From the NCBI RefSeq assembly GCF_017654505.1, contig NC_054536.1, forward strand, positions 97,465,965-97,529,964: a DNA stretch of 64,000 nucleotides, read 5' to 3'. The position numbers were made by a program, and so were the translations under genes. This DNA is from Polyodon spathula. Taxonomy: Eukaryota > Chordata > Actinopteri > Acipenseriformes > Polyodontidae. Position 1 is the stretch's first letter, and each line of letters begins with the position of its first letter. The notes beneath the pieces were generated by a model. It had not been told where the DNA came from. It did not search any database and saw only the letters and a program-made list of their open reading frames with translations. Positions 43,601 through 56,200 of the stretch are shown piece by piece.

Positions 43601-46600
43601 TGTATCACTCAGCAAGATTGACGCTGACTTGGGAGAGGCTACAAGCAACAACGCTCTAAATAGGATTGATATTATTTTGTATTACGAATATTGTTTTAAT
43701 AGTGTTTATTATTAGGATTAGGGATGGGAATCTTTAGTGCAAATATTGTAACCTGACCAAAACAATAGAAAATACATTCCAACAGTATAATATAACATTA
43801 CTAATAACTAGCCATCAAGTACTGACATCAGATGAATCTGTCGAGTTACTTTGTTTATTCAATAACCTGTAAACAACTCAAAACAAGGATCCCTGGCTGT
43901 ACTTTTAATGGTCAGTGCAAATGTTGCCGTTACTCCATCCATTCACAGAAAGTCAACAGTAGATGTTTTACATTGAACTGTAGTCCAGAGTTTAAAAAAA
44001 ATGACTCCTTTTCAACTCCAAGTATCTTGCCTTTACTTATAGTCACTGCATTGTTGTGCTTAACATTTAGTATGTCTTTATAGTCATCATAACGTTAAAT
44101 TACCTTTCTAATTTCAACGTTACCCATATTTGGATTACCATACTTTTAGCACTTGTATACATGTTGAAAGGCTGAAGTAACATATTGAAAGGCTTAGTTT
44201 AGCCACCTTCTTTTGAGACGTGGGCTCTCTTTCGTTACCATACAGTTCGAAACATACTAAAAATAAAAACCATTGTGAAAAAATACATAAATATATTGGG
44301 CCAGATAAAACACTAGCTCAGTGGCCCGAGGGACCAGTAGCTAAAAATCTAAACATAGAGCCCCGAGTACAAACCAGTGAAGGTCTTTCTATGCGAATGG
44401 TTTAAACAGGCTTGTGCCAGTAACAGGTATAAATTTTGTTGAAGCATTACTGTGTTTATTATTCTGTGCATGTACAGTAATAAAGTTTTTAAGGTACAGA
44501 GAAGTATTAGTTTTGTTTTGTTTTTGTTTTTGTTTTTTTACAGCACCTCTGTAATCCAGCACACTCACTGTCCAATCTGGCGCAATTTTCCAGTCGATTG
44601 GACAGGTTTTGCTGCAATAATAATAATTATTAAAATAATGCATGCAGATTCATCAGTTTTCAAACAGCACCGTTTTCATTTCAGAAAGACATTCAGCACA
44701 ACAGTCACTGTACATTCTTGGACACAGCTTCTCTCCCGAGTCAGATATCCACTACGTTGCTTCAACATGTCTAAAAGAAATGCATTTCAGTAGCCTAGCC
44801 TTACCTCTTAAGGGACCTTCCTGCTGCAGGTATGATGGTGCGAGCAATCAGGAGCACTGCAATGGCTCGGCAGGAGTTGAGAACGAAGGAACGCAGTATC
44901 TAAGACCTCCAAAAAGAGTAACGAGCAGAGTAAGAAGACAAGACACTCAAACAGAAAGCAAGCCTTGAAAGGGACACACTTTCATAAAATACATTGTGAA
45001 AAGAATAAAACTTAGAAAAAAGCTACTAAGCATACAATAAAGATATTCCAACAATAGGCAAGAACATGATCAATATATAGGCTGGTCATCAAAAGTTCTG
45101 CCAATTTGTGCCATTAACAAATAGGCAACATCTTTGCAAACGTCCAGTAAATACAACAGACACCCTACTAAATGCAGTATATCAACCTGCGATTCACATT
45201 CAAAGTAAACGTTCAGCCAAACCCTTTTCTGTGTACTGCATTATAAGCTGCACAAATCCATATGCTCTGGTTCTTTTTTGTAATAGTCTTTAAAAAAATT
45301 ATTTAAAAAAAAAAAAAGTATCGACCTTGAAAAGTTTTAGATTTGCCATACAATCATGGAACTTCACTGCTGCACACTGTAAACGTCCTAGCTTGAATGC
45401 CTGTTTGCATAGTTTTCATAACACATTTAGTTTACAGTTACTGTCTGGAGTCTCTACCCCCAAAAATGCAGACTATAAAACCACATGGTTTTTATTTCAG
45501 CCAATTTCAAAACAAATGTTTAACCCCCTTATGGGCTTTGTCAGTACCCAAAGAATCCCATGCAATAGCTTGTTACTCTAATCTCAAAAACAGTGTTATA
45601 TGGGGGAATCAGGCTGTCTGAATCTTGGCAGAGTAGCAAGGGTACAAATTGTGTGCCCCTTCTCACATTTCACAGTGATGTAGTGTACTGGAACCAGCAT
45701 ACACCTAGCGTCTATGCATAATACTGCACAAGAACTCAATTTCCTTTAGTGCACCCCAACAATTAAACCTTCAACATGAAAACTCACAAGCAAGCTTCCA
45801 AAAGAGGAAGTTTCAGTCAAAGCAACTACAGAAACAAAATGTAAGCGACAAACTTGCATTTGGATCACATGCATCAAGATAAAGAACGGTCTTCCTGAAC
45901 GAGGTTGCAAGTTTAAACAATATGCAACTGCTAACACCACTGATCACAATTAAACATGTAGAGGTTTGTGTTGGAACTACTGTGCAGTATGTCTCATTCT
46001 CAGGGGAACAGTGCACCCATTTGTGACACTGATACCTAACCAATAACCATTAAATATCAGCAATGAAAATGAGGGTGCTTTACTAGGAGGCACTATGCCA
46101 TGAAGAACTATAGTCTACCTCCTATCACGGGTCACTGTGTAGGATGATAAAGGTGCAATACATATTTATGTACAGTATGTATCATGTGCAACTAGGATTC
46201 ATATATATCACACACACACACTATAAGAAGGATTTCTCAGACACAGAGCCTTACAATAAATAAATAAATAAATAAATAAATGATCTTGTATGGACTTTAG
46301 AAGGTTGTCCAGATAACACCAATTTAGAATTAGAACTCTGTTGTCTATATAATAATTCCAAGTAAAACATAAGCATTACGACATAAGTAACTATTTTACA
46401 ACAATAGTTTCAAACAGCTTAGCTGGCAAATGCATTCTTGACAATTATGTAAGGCTTTCACATACTGCATGTAAAGTAAATGCACTTTATGGCAACACAG
46501 GGGTGGTAATCCGGGAGTGACATAAGGATTTCACATCCTTTAACCTTGCACTGTTAATGCCAAATGTATTTAAATAAATCCTTGTTCCGCATGGCATAAA

Positions 46601-48170
46601 CGGCTTATGAAAAGATTTGTATCAAACTTGACAACAAAGTTTCACAATAGGAAAGTCAATAATCCTCCACTGTTGCTTTGTAATACAAACGAATGTTAAC
46701 TGTTCATATTGTTTGTAAATGACAGCAGTATGGCCTAATTTCTTCTTGCCAAATGAACAGGATATCGATCACGACGATTACAGCCGGCTGGTGGAAATTT
46801 CAACACAAGACCCCTTTTCAAAGGAGGCCTGCCGTAACAAACTGGTACTGAAGCCGGGACCTGCAAACTGCTGCACAGTACAACTAAAACAACCACAATA
46901 AGCAATAGCTGCTTTAAGACGCTTTACACCAAAACAGCGTTTTCAATTTACAATGACTGATAGGTGTGCACAATATCCAGCAATGAAACTGAATCCGACT
47001 TTGGCTAATTCACAACGACACTGACGCTAGCGTAAAAATGCCGATTTGAACAGACCTAAATATTACAGTATAAAACAAATATATTTAGAGGCGTTGCTAA
47101 CAATAGCACCTTTAACTAAAGTAAATAAATAACACGTTCCCAACATTCTTACCTAACCCCCGCTTCTCCTTTCAAATTAAGGCCACATTCGTAGCCTGGG
47201 ATTTTCCTGACGAATAAGCCTATTTAAGGAGGGGGACAGAAGGAGGTGGAAATTGCAAAAGAACAAAAACAGCAATATGTTGTTTAGGCCTCTTCTGGTA
47301 AATTACTGGTTGTGTTTTATGAAATAAAGGTAAAATGCTTAATGTAACAGAAAAAAAAAAATGAACCAAGACATAATTCTGTGTTGGAAAAAAAAATTAC
47401 CCAACTGAAATCTAATGTATTTGAATGTACTACAACCAATTCTACAATACAACATTAGAGATATTTAAAACCGGTGTTACTTTGAAATCCAAACATGTGT
47501 GGACGTTTATCGTTCTTCAAAGCAAAACGTCACACATTTACACTAAAGTATTAATATTACAAATAAGGCTTGGTAGTCATTTTAAATAATCCAGAAACGA
47601 AAAAAGCCACATTGTACAGGGCTTGTTAAAATGGTGACTGATCGCCTCGCAGAATAAAATATGATCGTTTTATTTATACATGTAATGTATCAGCTCAGTG
47701 TACAAAAACATGTAATCAGATTTGTAAATGTGTAAAAAAAATACAACTCTTTACATTGTGTTATTTTATTGTATTTTTAGTATCAAAATAGATGCTACTA
47801 GTGTAGGCTCTCCCCCCTCCTCTCCTCAAATCTGCAAGACAACGCAGAAAATGTATTTCATAATCCCCAAAATTGCAGCAATGATCCTAACGTTATTCTT
47901 GAAAATCGAAACATTTTATGTGTATTTTCATGTTTTATGTGAAACTATACTTGAAATGTACCAAGCCTTCCGTGTAGCCAATATCGCCTCGCTCCACCGG
48001 TAGTGATGAAAACCGAAGAGCCTTTGCACTAAATTTGCAAAAATACAATACAAGAAGAGCTCTTTCTGTTTTAGCTGACGTTAAATGGAAGCCTTATAAT
48101 TGTAGCCCAGATTACTATATTTGTTTAAAAGTGCAGAATAAAGGCTAAACTCGTTAAGAATGTAAAAGTT
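40640..48170. other. proposed 5' UTR intron / upstream region, no gene seen
   Basis: 7.5 kb of AT-rich DNA without a convincing exon. Small features only: an (AAAT)n run at about 46255-46281, a hAT-like CAGGGATCGACATTAAC end at 42946, a self-complementary GGCCCGGGCC near 42966, and repetitive-looking CAAACAAAC-rich DNA at about 42110-42400. Open frames are short and domain-free. Confidence 0.45.
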
Positions 48171-48182
48171 GTACCTCGTTAC

Positions 48183-48245
48183 CTCTCAGCGTCTCTGGTT
48201 TGACAATATGGCGGCTCCTGCAGACACTGTGCTCCAAGCCAACAG
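48183..48245 (-). promoter_or_regulatory. CSNK2A1: candidate CSNK2A1 promoter and non-coding first exon
   Basis: On the minus strand a GC-richer stretch GGAGCCGCCATATTGTC is followed by CCAGAGACGCTGAGAG and a GTAACG donor (exon end 48183; alternative donor GTACAA a few bases on). The GCCGCCAT core is a YY1-like element common at the start sites of vertebrate housekeeping genes. Upstream, TTTCTCCCGCC (about 48302-48312) is E2F-like. CSNK2A1 needs a 5' non-coding exon, and this is the best-looking site on the correct strand. No transcript evidence. Confidence 0.4.
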
Positions 48246-48379
48246 AAGAGATAAGGAAATAATGGCCTCCTTTACACTAGGGGGAGCAACACGCACTATT
48301 AGGCGGGAGAAATGAAGCCTTACAGAATAACTAGTGCAAATGCAGCTTTGCTAAACTGCCTTACCAGCACACTGGGGTA

Positions 48380-48966
48380 GTGAGTACAGCAGTCTACTTA
48401 CCAGCTCAGGCTGGGGTAGTGAGTGCAGGCATGCTCCCTCTGCTGGTGGAGGTGGGAGAGGCAAGCAGTCCTCCCACTACAGTGGAGGCGGAACCAGCAG
48501 GTATTCTCACTCTGCTGGTGGTGGTGGTGGGAGTGGCAAGCAGTCCTCCCACTACAGTGGAGGCAGAACAAGCAGGTAGTCTCCCTCTGCTTGTGGAGAT
48601 GTTGGCTGTGGACATCTGTCCTGCTCCCTCTTGGGTTGTGGATGTTCAGACTCCTCCCTCTTGGGCTGTGGACACACCAACTCTTCCCTCTTGGGCTGTG
48701 GATGCTTGACCTCCTCCCTCTGGGGTTTTGGACGCTTGGCCTCCTCCCCTTTTGGGTCCATGTCTCCTTTCTCCACCTCCTGGTAGACCCAGTCAACCAT
48801 CTGGGTCATCCACTCCAGTGCCTCTATGAGCCTTGGATAGCCTCTGGTGATGGATTTTTGTTGGACATCTGACTTTAGCCTGATGAAGTCCAAGAGGATA
48901 TCCAGGTTGCTGTCTCCCAGCAAATGTCTCCGTTCCTTATAGAAATGACAATCGAAACTAACTCAT
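48380..48966 (-). pseudogene. proline/charge-rich repeat ORF, probable repeat-derived
   Basis: A minus-strand frame from about 48966 encodes FYKERRHLLGDSNLDILLDF, then LIEALEWMTQMVDWVYQEVE, then about four heptad-like units of the HPQPKREE type, then SPQAEGDYLLVLPPL and a stop at 48552. The same frame continues with two further units of the EDCLPLPPPPAE kind separated by stops. I do not recognise a domain. The repeated KREE and LPLPPPP units resemble low-complexity proteins common in repeat-rich fish genomes, so a transposon or expanded-repeat gene origin is likely. It has no obvious start, splice sites or partner exons, and lies about 150 bp upstream of the candidate CSNK2A1 promoter. Confidence 0.45.
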
Positions 48967-49265
48967 TAGGAACGGGTTGGAATAAAATACCTGGACTAGA
49001 ATAGGATTTCAGTGACCCCAGATCCAGAAGCATACAAACAATAAGCTCCAAGATTAATCTTCTGAAATAATTTTTAATTTGGTCCTTAGTAATTGGGAGG
49101 GTGCTGGTTTGATATTTTCAGGGAATAACATACCCTAGATTTCATCTCTCTGGTAAGCTCCTTGGAGCAAGCAAGCAGATTTCAGAATGAGGCGGGTCCA
49201 AGGTTCATCACTCAGCCCATGACTCTTGCAGGATGCAAGACAAGCTCCTTCAGCAGACTCCTATT

Positions 49266-49398
49266 GAAACAATGTGCAATGCTGCTAAAGCCTTCTTATT
49301 ACTGAACTTGCTGAAACTGTGCAATGCTGCTAAAGCCTTCTTATTACTGAACTGAATGAAACTGTGTGCAATGCTGCTAAAGCCTTCTTATTACTGAA
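49266..49398. repeat. 45-47 bp tandem repeat, 3 copies
   Basis: GTGCAATGCTGCTAAAGCC followed by TTCTTATTACTGAA begins at 49274, 49319 and 49366, with small length differences between units. Confidence 0.9.
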
Positions 49399-51093
49399 TT
49401 AGCACAGCAGGCTGGAAAATGGCATCAGAGGTAACTTCTGAATCCAATAACTATTGAAGAGCAGTTCCAGTAAAACCCATAGCAAGTACTGTCATGTGAT
49501 GCAATGCAATCAAGGAGGTCACTCATTCTTCTATATTATCCAAGCCTCTCGCCCTTTTAATAAGTCGTGTCTGGTATGTCATGGTTATGTGGTTTAACGT
49601 TTCATGGTGATGACCCAGGTTTCCTAATGATTCTGGTTAATTTCCAGAGTTGCTTTTTTCTTTTTTTTTTTGGTTCTCCAGACTGTGAAGTTGTCCTTTT
49701 GGAAACTCAGACCTGGCCCCTCTGCACTGATATCTGGACTGTAATATGATGCTATTTTACATCATCATTTCACATTGGGGAAAAAAAAAAATCACATAAT
49801 AAAATAATAATAGAAATAAAATAAAGCCATGAACATTTTTTGGAGAAGGCAGCAAGAACAATAGTGAGTTATTATACTTTGCATGAACTTACAGTTCCTA
49901 TACTGAATGTGTGGAATCACAAGCCAGTGTGCTAATGGGCAGGAGGATATTCAATTTGAAAGGCATCATTCAGATGTGAATAATCCACCTGGGACCAGAA
50001 CAATATTAACCTTTTATACATTTAACAGAAATGGGGCAAATATTTGAAAGAGATCTCGTTTGTAGTGCAAAAACACTTGCTCTTCACACCAATAATTCCA
50101 ACTTCTCTTTCTCAAATAGTTGTATATTAGACTCTGAAATCTTATATAACAGCAAAAGTAAATATCAACCTGGAAATCAAAAGTGCTGGTTCAGCCGATT
50201 CCTGATGAAAATGAGACAAACACTCCACTGATAATAATCTGTCCATAACATTTGTTATAAAATAAGTGCTTTCAGTTAATTGACAGGAAAACCTTATTCC
50301 AGGACACATGCTTATTCTTTAATGTTTAGTCAGGTGCAAGATACATTGCATGTATTATCAGCCCAACCTCTGTACTGTACTGAAAGGGGAGAGATCCTTT
50401 ACAGTAGGTGCCCATACAAAACCAAGAAATGCGAAATCCAGATGGGTGGAATTCCTGTCCTCTCCGAGAAAGTCCCATTAATTTTCCTTGGCACTGTTAC
50501 AGTCTGCTAAGAGAAGCCAACAGATCAAATAACAGTTGTAACCGAGATTTAGCCAGACTCACAAGAGCATTAGTCTTAGCTACATTGGTCTCTGTGAAAC
50601 CAATCATAACCTAGAGCTGGCATTACCCCTCTTCTTGATTTCTTGTTGAAACAATAGAATAGTTACAGTTCAGTATTTTTAATACTCAATAATTTCAATA
50701 AGTTCATTATGGTTAAGTATGTTGAAGTAACAAGATTACGATTAGGGCTTTTGTTTTATGAATTAAATTTTTCGTTGTGCTTATTTTGAGATATTTTCAA
50801 GTTTTATTTATATGATTTTTTTTTGGGGGGGGGGGGCTTTTGCTTTTTCTATACTGCATGAAATTATTGTTTTCGGTTACTTTCCAAAATTTGTAGGTGT
50901 TTTTTTTTTCTGTCACAATATTAATTTGACAGTATTATTATTATTTGTTTATTTAGAAGACACCTGTATCCAAGGCAACTTACAGAGACTAGGATGTGTG
51001 AAGTCAGTGGATGAGCTGGGAGTCACCATTTCCAGTGTTTATCAGTTTTACTCGTGAATGTTCCCCAGGAGAGATTTTTTATTCTACAATTTA

Positions 51094-51214
51094 CAGTGTA
51101 TCCAGCTCACACTCCCTCCTGCAACAGTGCTTGTGCTCTAATTGAAATGATTGGTGTATTGTGAGAACAGAAAACCAGCATTGTTGCAGGAGGGAGCGTG
51201 ACCTGGAGACACTG
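51094..51214. repeat. long-stem inverted repeat (37-base arms, 47-base loop)
   Basis: The left arm 51094-51130 (CAGTGTATCCAGCTCACACT, then CCCTCCTGCAACAGTGC) is complementary to the right arm 51178-51214 except at about four positions. ATTCTA further out also pairs (51081-51086 with 51222-51227), extending the fold. Could be a small foldback transposon or a precursor-like hairpin RNA; nothing in the sequence decides between them. Confidence 0.85.
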
Positions 51215-52093
51215 CCATCCTTAGAATAGTTTTTTTTTTTTCTGTTGGTTAATGCACCAGAGTAAATGTTGCGAAATGTATTGCCCAGTTGATTACCTAT
51301 CCATGTTGTGTGATTACAAATTTTTGAAAATATACCTCTGCTATATTCACAACATGGGACACAGCAAAGGTAACACACAGTGTTTCTTATAAACTTTGAA
51401 GGGTGTTGTGTAACACTTTAAGATCATCAGTTTGACGGTGTAAGCCAAGGTGAGTGAACCATTCTGCCACAGGATGAGGCCATGGCCCACTGAACCCCAT
51501 AGACAGGCATTCCTTAGTCTGAGATTCATCAGACATGGAAACTCAGATCTTCCCATCACATATGCATTGGCCTGGAATGGCCAAAAGGTTTCCTCTCCAT
51601 TAGAAAACTGTGTATAGCTGTAAAGCAGTTTATTTAGTGGTACACATTTTGTAGTATCAGCCATTCTTCAGAAGTCATTTATAAGGAGATCCAAGCATCA
51701 GGTTGATCTATATTTAATTACATTTTTGTACTAGAAAAACAATTTACCTCAAATAAAAGTTCTGTTTAATGCTCTGCCAAAGAGATTACTGATGCTGGTG
51801 TATTCATTCCCTATGGCTAATATAACTGCCATGTGCATAACGATACATAATTTCAGTGTGTTTGGGTTCAAATCTAGTCTAGACACATTCAACGGAATAT
51901 AACCTTTAGATTAATAATTACCTTGGTAAAAACTTGATATGACAAAACATGGGAATACTCCTGGATTATATCAAGAACCTATAAACTGTTCGTTTACCTG
52001 GGATTCTCCCTCATCCCATAGAAGTGTAATTGATCTACTGTGTATTAAACAACATGCTTACCATTACTCTGGAGTACATCTTTGAAATTCTGC

Positions 52094-52186
52094 AGAATTA
52101 CTGATTGGATGCACAGGTAATCCAGGGAGTGTTTAAATTATGGAGAATTACTGATTGGATATGCAGGTAATCCAGGAAATGTTTAA
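52094..52186. repeat. 50-bp tandem duplication
   Basis: AGAATTACTGATTGGAT, then GCAGGTAATCCAGG and TGTTTAAA, occurs at 52094 and 52144 with several substitutions. Confidence 0.85.
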
Positions 52187-53264
52187 AAAAGCTGACGTCA
52201 TTATTTTCCCAAAATAACTTCTGTAGTATTTGTAATTCTTTCACAAAATTGGTAATTTAAGGTTAACAACAGATTTTAATTTCTTCATGTTAAAAAATAA
52301 CTTTTATCATAATCACCTGTGTACAAAGAATACTTTTGTCTCAACCAAATCATCCAATAACGAAACACTTGTGTCTAAACTGGAGCACAAGCTTCTTTCT
52401 AATTTCCAGTATTTCAATAAAATAAAGAGATCATTGTGAGCCACATTGAGATGGTCATTGCAGAAGGTTTTATGCAGTGTAATGTAATGCTCTAAATGTA
52501 TTAAAATGAATCAGCTGTACAGAATTAATAACATTCATCTAAAAAGCTGGAGGTAGGGTTACACAGATTTTTTCACAATCAGGGTATGTGTGTTGAAAGA
52601 TAGCCCCTGTATATAAATAGTAGTTCATCATTTCTTGCCAAAAACAATGTTCACCTTCTACAGGATGTACCTGCATATGATGACCTCCAGAAAAGGTTCC
52701 TCAAATGAGTTAATACAGTGCAGACATAAACTGCATTTATTTCAGCAGTCTCAGCTTTGAGAAATGTGCTTGAGGACTAGAAAGGGCTAATCAATTCACA
52801 TGCTAAATGGGAAAACCTTTTACCTGGAACTACAAGCTCTCTCTGGTAAGAGACTGAAGATATGTGATGCTTCAGCGCAGGAAATGCACCGCTGCTTTCA
52901 AACTGCAGTACATGTCGCAATGCTGGGTTAAAGTTCAATGTTTCCACTGCATGCAAAACAAATGTTGTTTCATGTTTTGTGTGTTTGAGGTGTGACACCC
53001 TGCTGGATATATGACTGAAGCAGAGAGCTACTACCAATATTGATCCATTATTTCCTATGCAGGAAATTTGGACTGTATATTCTGAATATAAACACTCTAA
53101 ATGAGTCCTCAGACACATTTTTTCCCGTCATCAATATCTGAGGAAATATTCTGAGTAAGAAAAAAAAAAAAAAACACGTATCTCCTTTTATAAAGTCTCT
53201 TATAACATTGCTGGAGATTGGATTTTCTTCTGAGTCGCGCTCTCCTTTTTTGCAGTGAGAATTT

Positions 53265-56200
53265 TAAAGAGGAAAGCTGTGTCTCAGTGTGCTGAGGATG
53301 GTAAGGAGGAAAGCTGTGTCTCAATGTGCTGAGGAGGGTAAAGAGGAAAGCTGTGTTACAGTGTGCTGAGGTTGGTAAAGAGGAAAGCTGTGTTGCAGTG
53401 TGCTGAGGATGGTAAAGAGGAAAGCTGTGTCTAAGTGTGCAGAGGATGGTAAAGAGGAAAGCTGTGTCTCAGTGTGCTGAGGAAAGCTGTGTTGCAGGTA
53501 AAAGAGGAAAGCTGTGTCTCAGTGTGCTGAGGATGGTAAAGAGGAAAGCTGTGTCTCAGTGTGCTGAGGATGGTAAAGAGGAAAGCTGTGTCTCAGTGTG
53601 CTGAGGATGGTAAAGAGGAAAGCTGTGTCTCAGTGTGCTGAGGATGGTAAAGAGGAAAGCTGTGTTGCAGTGTGCTGAGGATGGTAAAGAGGAAAGCTGT
53701 GTCTCAGTGTGCTGAGATGGTATGGAAAGCTGTGTCTCAAGGATGAGAGAAAAGCTGTGTTGCAGTGTGCTGAGGATGGTAAAGAGGAAAGCTGTGTCTC
53801 AGTGTGCTGAGGATGGTAAAGAGGAAAGCTGTGTCTCAGTGTGCTGAGGATGGTAAAGAGGAAAGCTGTGTCTCAGTGTGCTGAGGATGGTAAAGAGGAA
53901 AGCTGTGTCTCAGTGTGCTGAGGATGGTAAAGAGGAAAGCTGTGTTGCAGTGTGCTGAGGATGGTAAAGAGGAAAGCTGTGTCTCAGTGTGCTGAGGATG
54001 GTAAAGAGGAAAGCTGTGTCTCAGTGTGCTGAGGATGGTAAAGAGGAAAGCTGTGTTGCAGTGTGCTGAGGATGGTAAAGAGGAAAGCTGTGTCTCAGTG
54101 TGCTGAGGATGGTAAAGAGGAAAGCTGTGTCTCAGTGTGCTGAGGATGGTAAAGAGGAAAGCTGTGTTGCAGTGTGCTGAGGATGGTAAAGAGGAAAGCT
54201 GTGTCTCAGTGTGCTGAGGATGGTAAAGAGGAAAGCTGTGTTGCAGTGTGCTGAGGATGGTAAAGAGGAAAGCTGTGTCTCAGTGTGCTGAGGATGGTAA
54301 AGAGGAAAGCTGTGTCTCAGTGTGCTGAGGATGGTAAAGAGGAAAGCTGTGTTTCAGTGTGCTGAGGATGGTAAAGAGGAAAGCTGTGTTGCAGTGTGCT
54401 GAGGATGGTAAAGAGGAAAGCTGTGTCTCAGTGTGCTGAGGATGGTAAAGAGGAAAGCTGTGTCTCAGTGTGCTGAGGATGGTAAAGAGGAAAGCTGTGT
54501 CTCAGTGTGCTGAGGATGGTAAAGAGGAAAGCTGTGTCTCAGTGTGCTGAGGATGGTAAAGAGGAAAGCTGTGTCTCAGTGTGCTGAGGATGGTAAAGAG
54601 GAAAGCTGTGTCTCAGTGTGCTGAGGATGGTAAAGAGGAAAGCTGTGTCTCAGTGTGCTGAGGATGGTAAAGAGGAAAGCTGTGTCTCAGTGTGCTGAGG
54701 ATGGTAAAGAGGAAAGCTGTGTCTCAGTGTGCTGAGGATGGTAAAGAGGAAAGCTGTGTCTCAGTGTGCTGAGGATGGTAAAGAGGAAAGCTGTGTTGCA
54801 GTGTGCTGAGGATGGTAAAGAGGAAAGCTGTGTCTCAGTGTGTGTGGTAAAGAGGAAAGCTGAGGATGGTAAAGAGGAAAGCTGTGTCGCAGTGTGCTGA
54901 GGATGGTAAAGAGGAAAGCTGTGTCTCAGTGTGCTGAGGATGGTAAAGAGGAAAGCTGTGTTTCAGTGTGCTGAGGATGGTAAAGAGGAAAGCTGTGTCT
55001 CAGTGTGCTGAGGATGGTAAAGAGGAAAGCTGTGTTGCAGTGTGCTGAGGATGGTAAAGAGGAAAGCTGTGTTGCAGTGTGCTGAGGATGGTAAAGAGGA
55101 AAGCTGTGTTTCAGTGTGCTGAGGATGGTAAAGAGGAAAGCTGTGTCTCAGTGTGCTGAGGATGGTAAAGAGGAAAGCTGTGTTGCAGTGTGCTGAGGAT
55201 GGTAAAGAGGAAAGCTGTGTTGCAGTGTGCTGAGGATGGTAAAGAGGAAAGCTGTGTCTCAGTGTGCTGAGGATGGTAAAGAGGAAAGCTGTGTCTCAGT
55301 GTGCTGAGGATGGTAAAGAGGAAAGCTGTGTCTCAGTGTGCTGAGGATGGTAAAGAGGAAAGCTGTGTTGCAGTGTGCTGAGGATGGTAAAGAGGAAAGC
55401 TGTGTCTCAGTGTGCTGAGGATGGTAAAGAGGAAAGCTGTGTTGCAGTGTGCTGAGGATGGTAAAGAGGAAAGCTGTGTTGCAGTGTGCTGAGGATGGTA
55501 AAGAGGAAAGCTGTGTCTCAGTGTGCTGAGGATGGTAAAGAGGAAAGCTGTGTCTCAGTGTGCTGAGGATGGTAAAGAGGAAAGCTGTGTCTCAGTGTGC
55601 TGAGGATGGTAAAGAGGAAAGCTGTGTCTCAGTGTGCTGAGGATGGTAAAGAGGAAAGCTGTGTTGCAGTGTGCTGAGGATGGTAAAGAGGAAAGCTGTG
55701 TCTCAGTGTGCTGAGGATGGTAAAGAGGAAAGCTGTGTCTCAGTGTGCTGAGGATGGTAAAGAGGAAAGCTGTGTCTCAGTGTGCTGAGGATGGTAAAGA
55801 GGAAAGCTGTGTGTCAGTGTGCAGTGTGCTGAGGATGGTAAAGAGGAAAGCTGTGTCTCAGTGTGCTGAGGATGGTAAAGAGGAAAGCTGTGTTGCAGTG
55901 TGCTGAGGATGGTAAAGAGGAAAGCTGTGTTGCAGTGTGCTGAGGATGGTAAAGAGGAAAGCTGTGTCTCAGTGTGCTGAGGATGGTAAAGAGGAAAGCT
56001 GTGTCTCAGTGTGCTGAGGATGGTAAAGAGGAAAGCTGTGTTGCAGTGTGCTGAGGATGGTAAAGAGGAAAGCTGTGTTGCAGTGTGCTGAGGATGGTAA
56101 AGAGGAAAGCTGTGTCTCAGTGTGCTGAGGATGGTAAAGAGGAAAGCTGTGTTGCAGTGAGGATGGTAAAGAGGAAAGCTGTGTTGCAGTGTGCTGAGGA

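Larger units (their letters stand above)
48970..53230. other. anonymous intergenic DNA with small repeats
   Basis: No gene seen. Contains a triple tandem repeat (49266-49398), a strong hairpin (51094-51214) and a double repeat (52094-52186), listed separately. Homopolymers of T and G occur at 50818-50837. A 105-codon minus-strand frame at 51347-51664 shows no recognisable domain. Confidence 0.5.

Noticed and set aside
48380..48872. Plus-strand ORFs opposite the proline-rich ORF
   Set aside because: Translations are mirror low-complexity (Leu/Trp/Ser-rich) with no motif; they shadow the repeats on the minus strand.
51347..51664. A 105-codon minus-strand ORF
   Set aside because: No domain, repeat, signal peptide or splice context recognised; length is within chance for 4 kb of AT-rich DNA.
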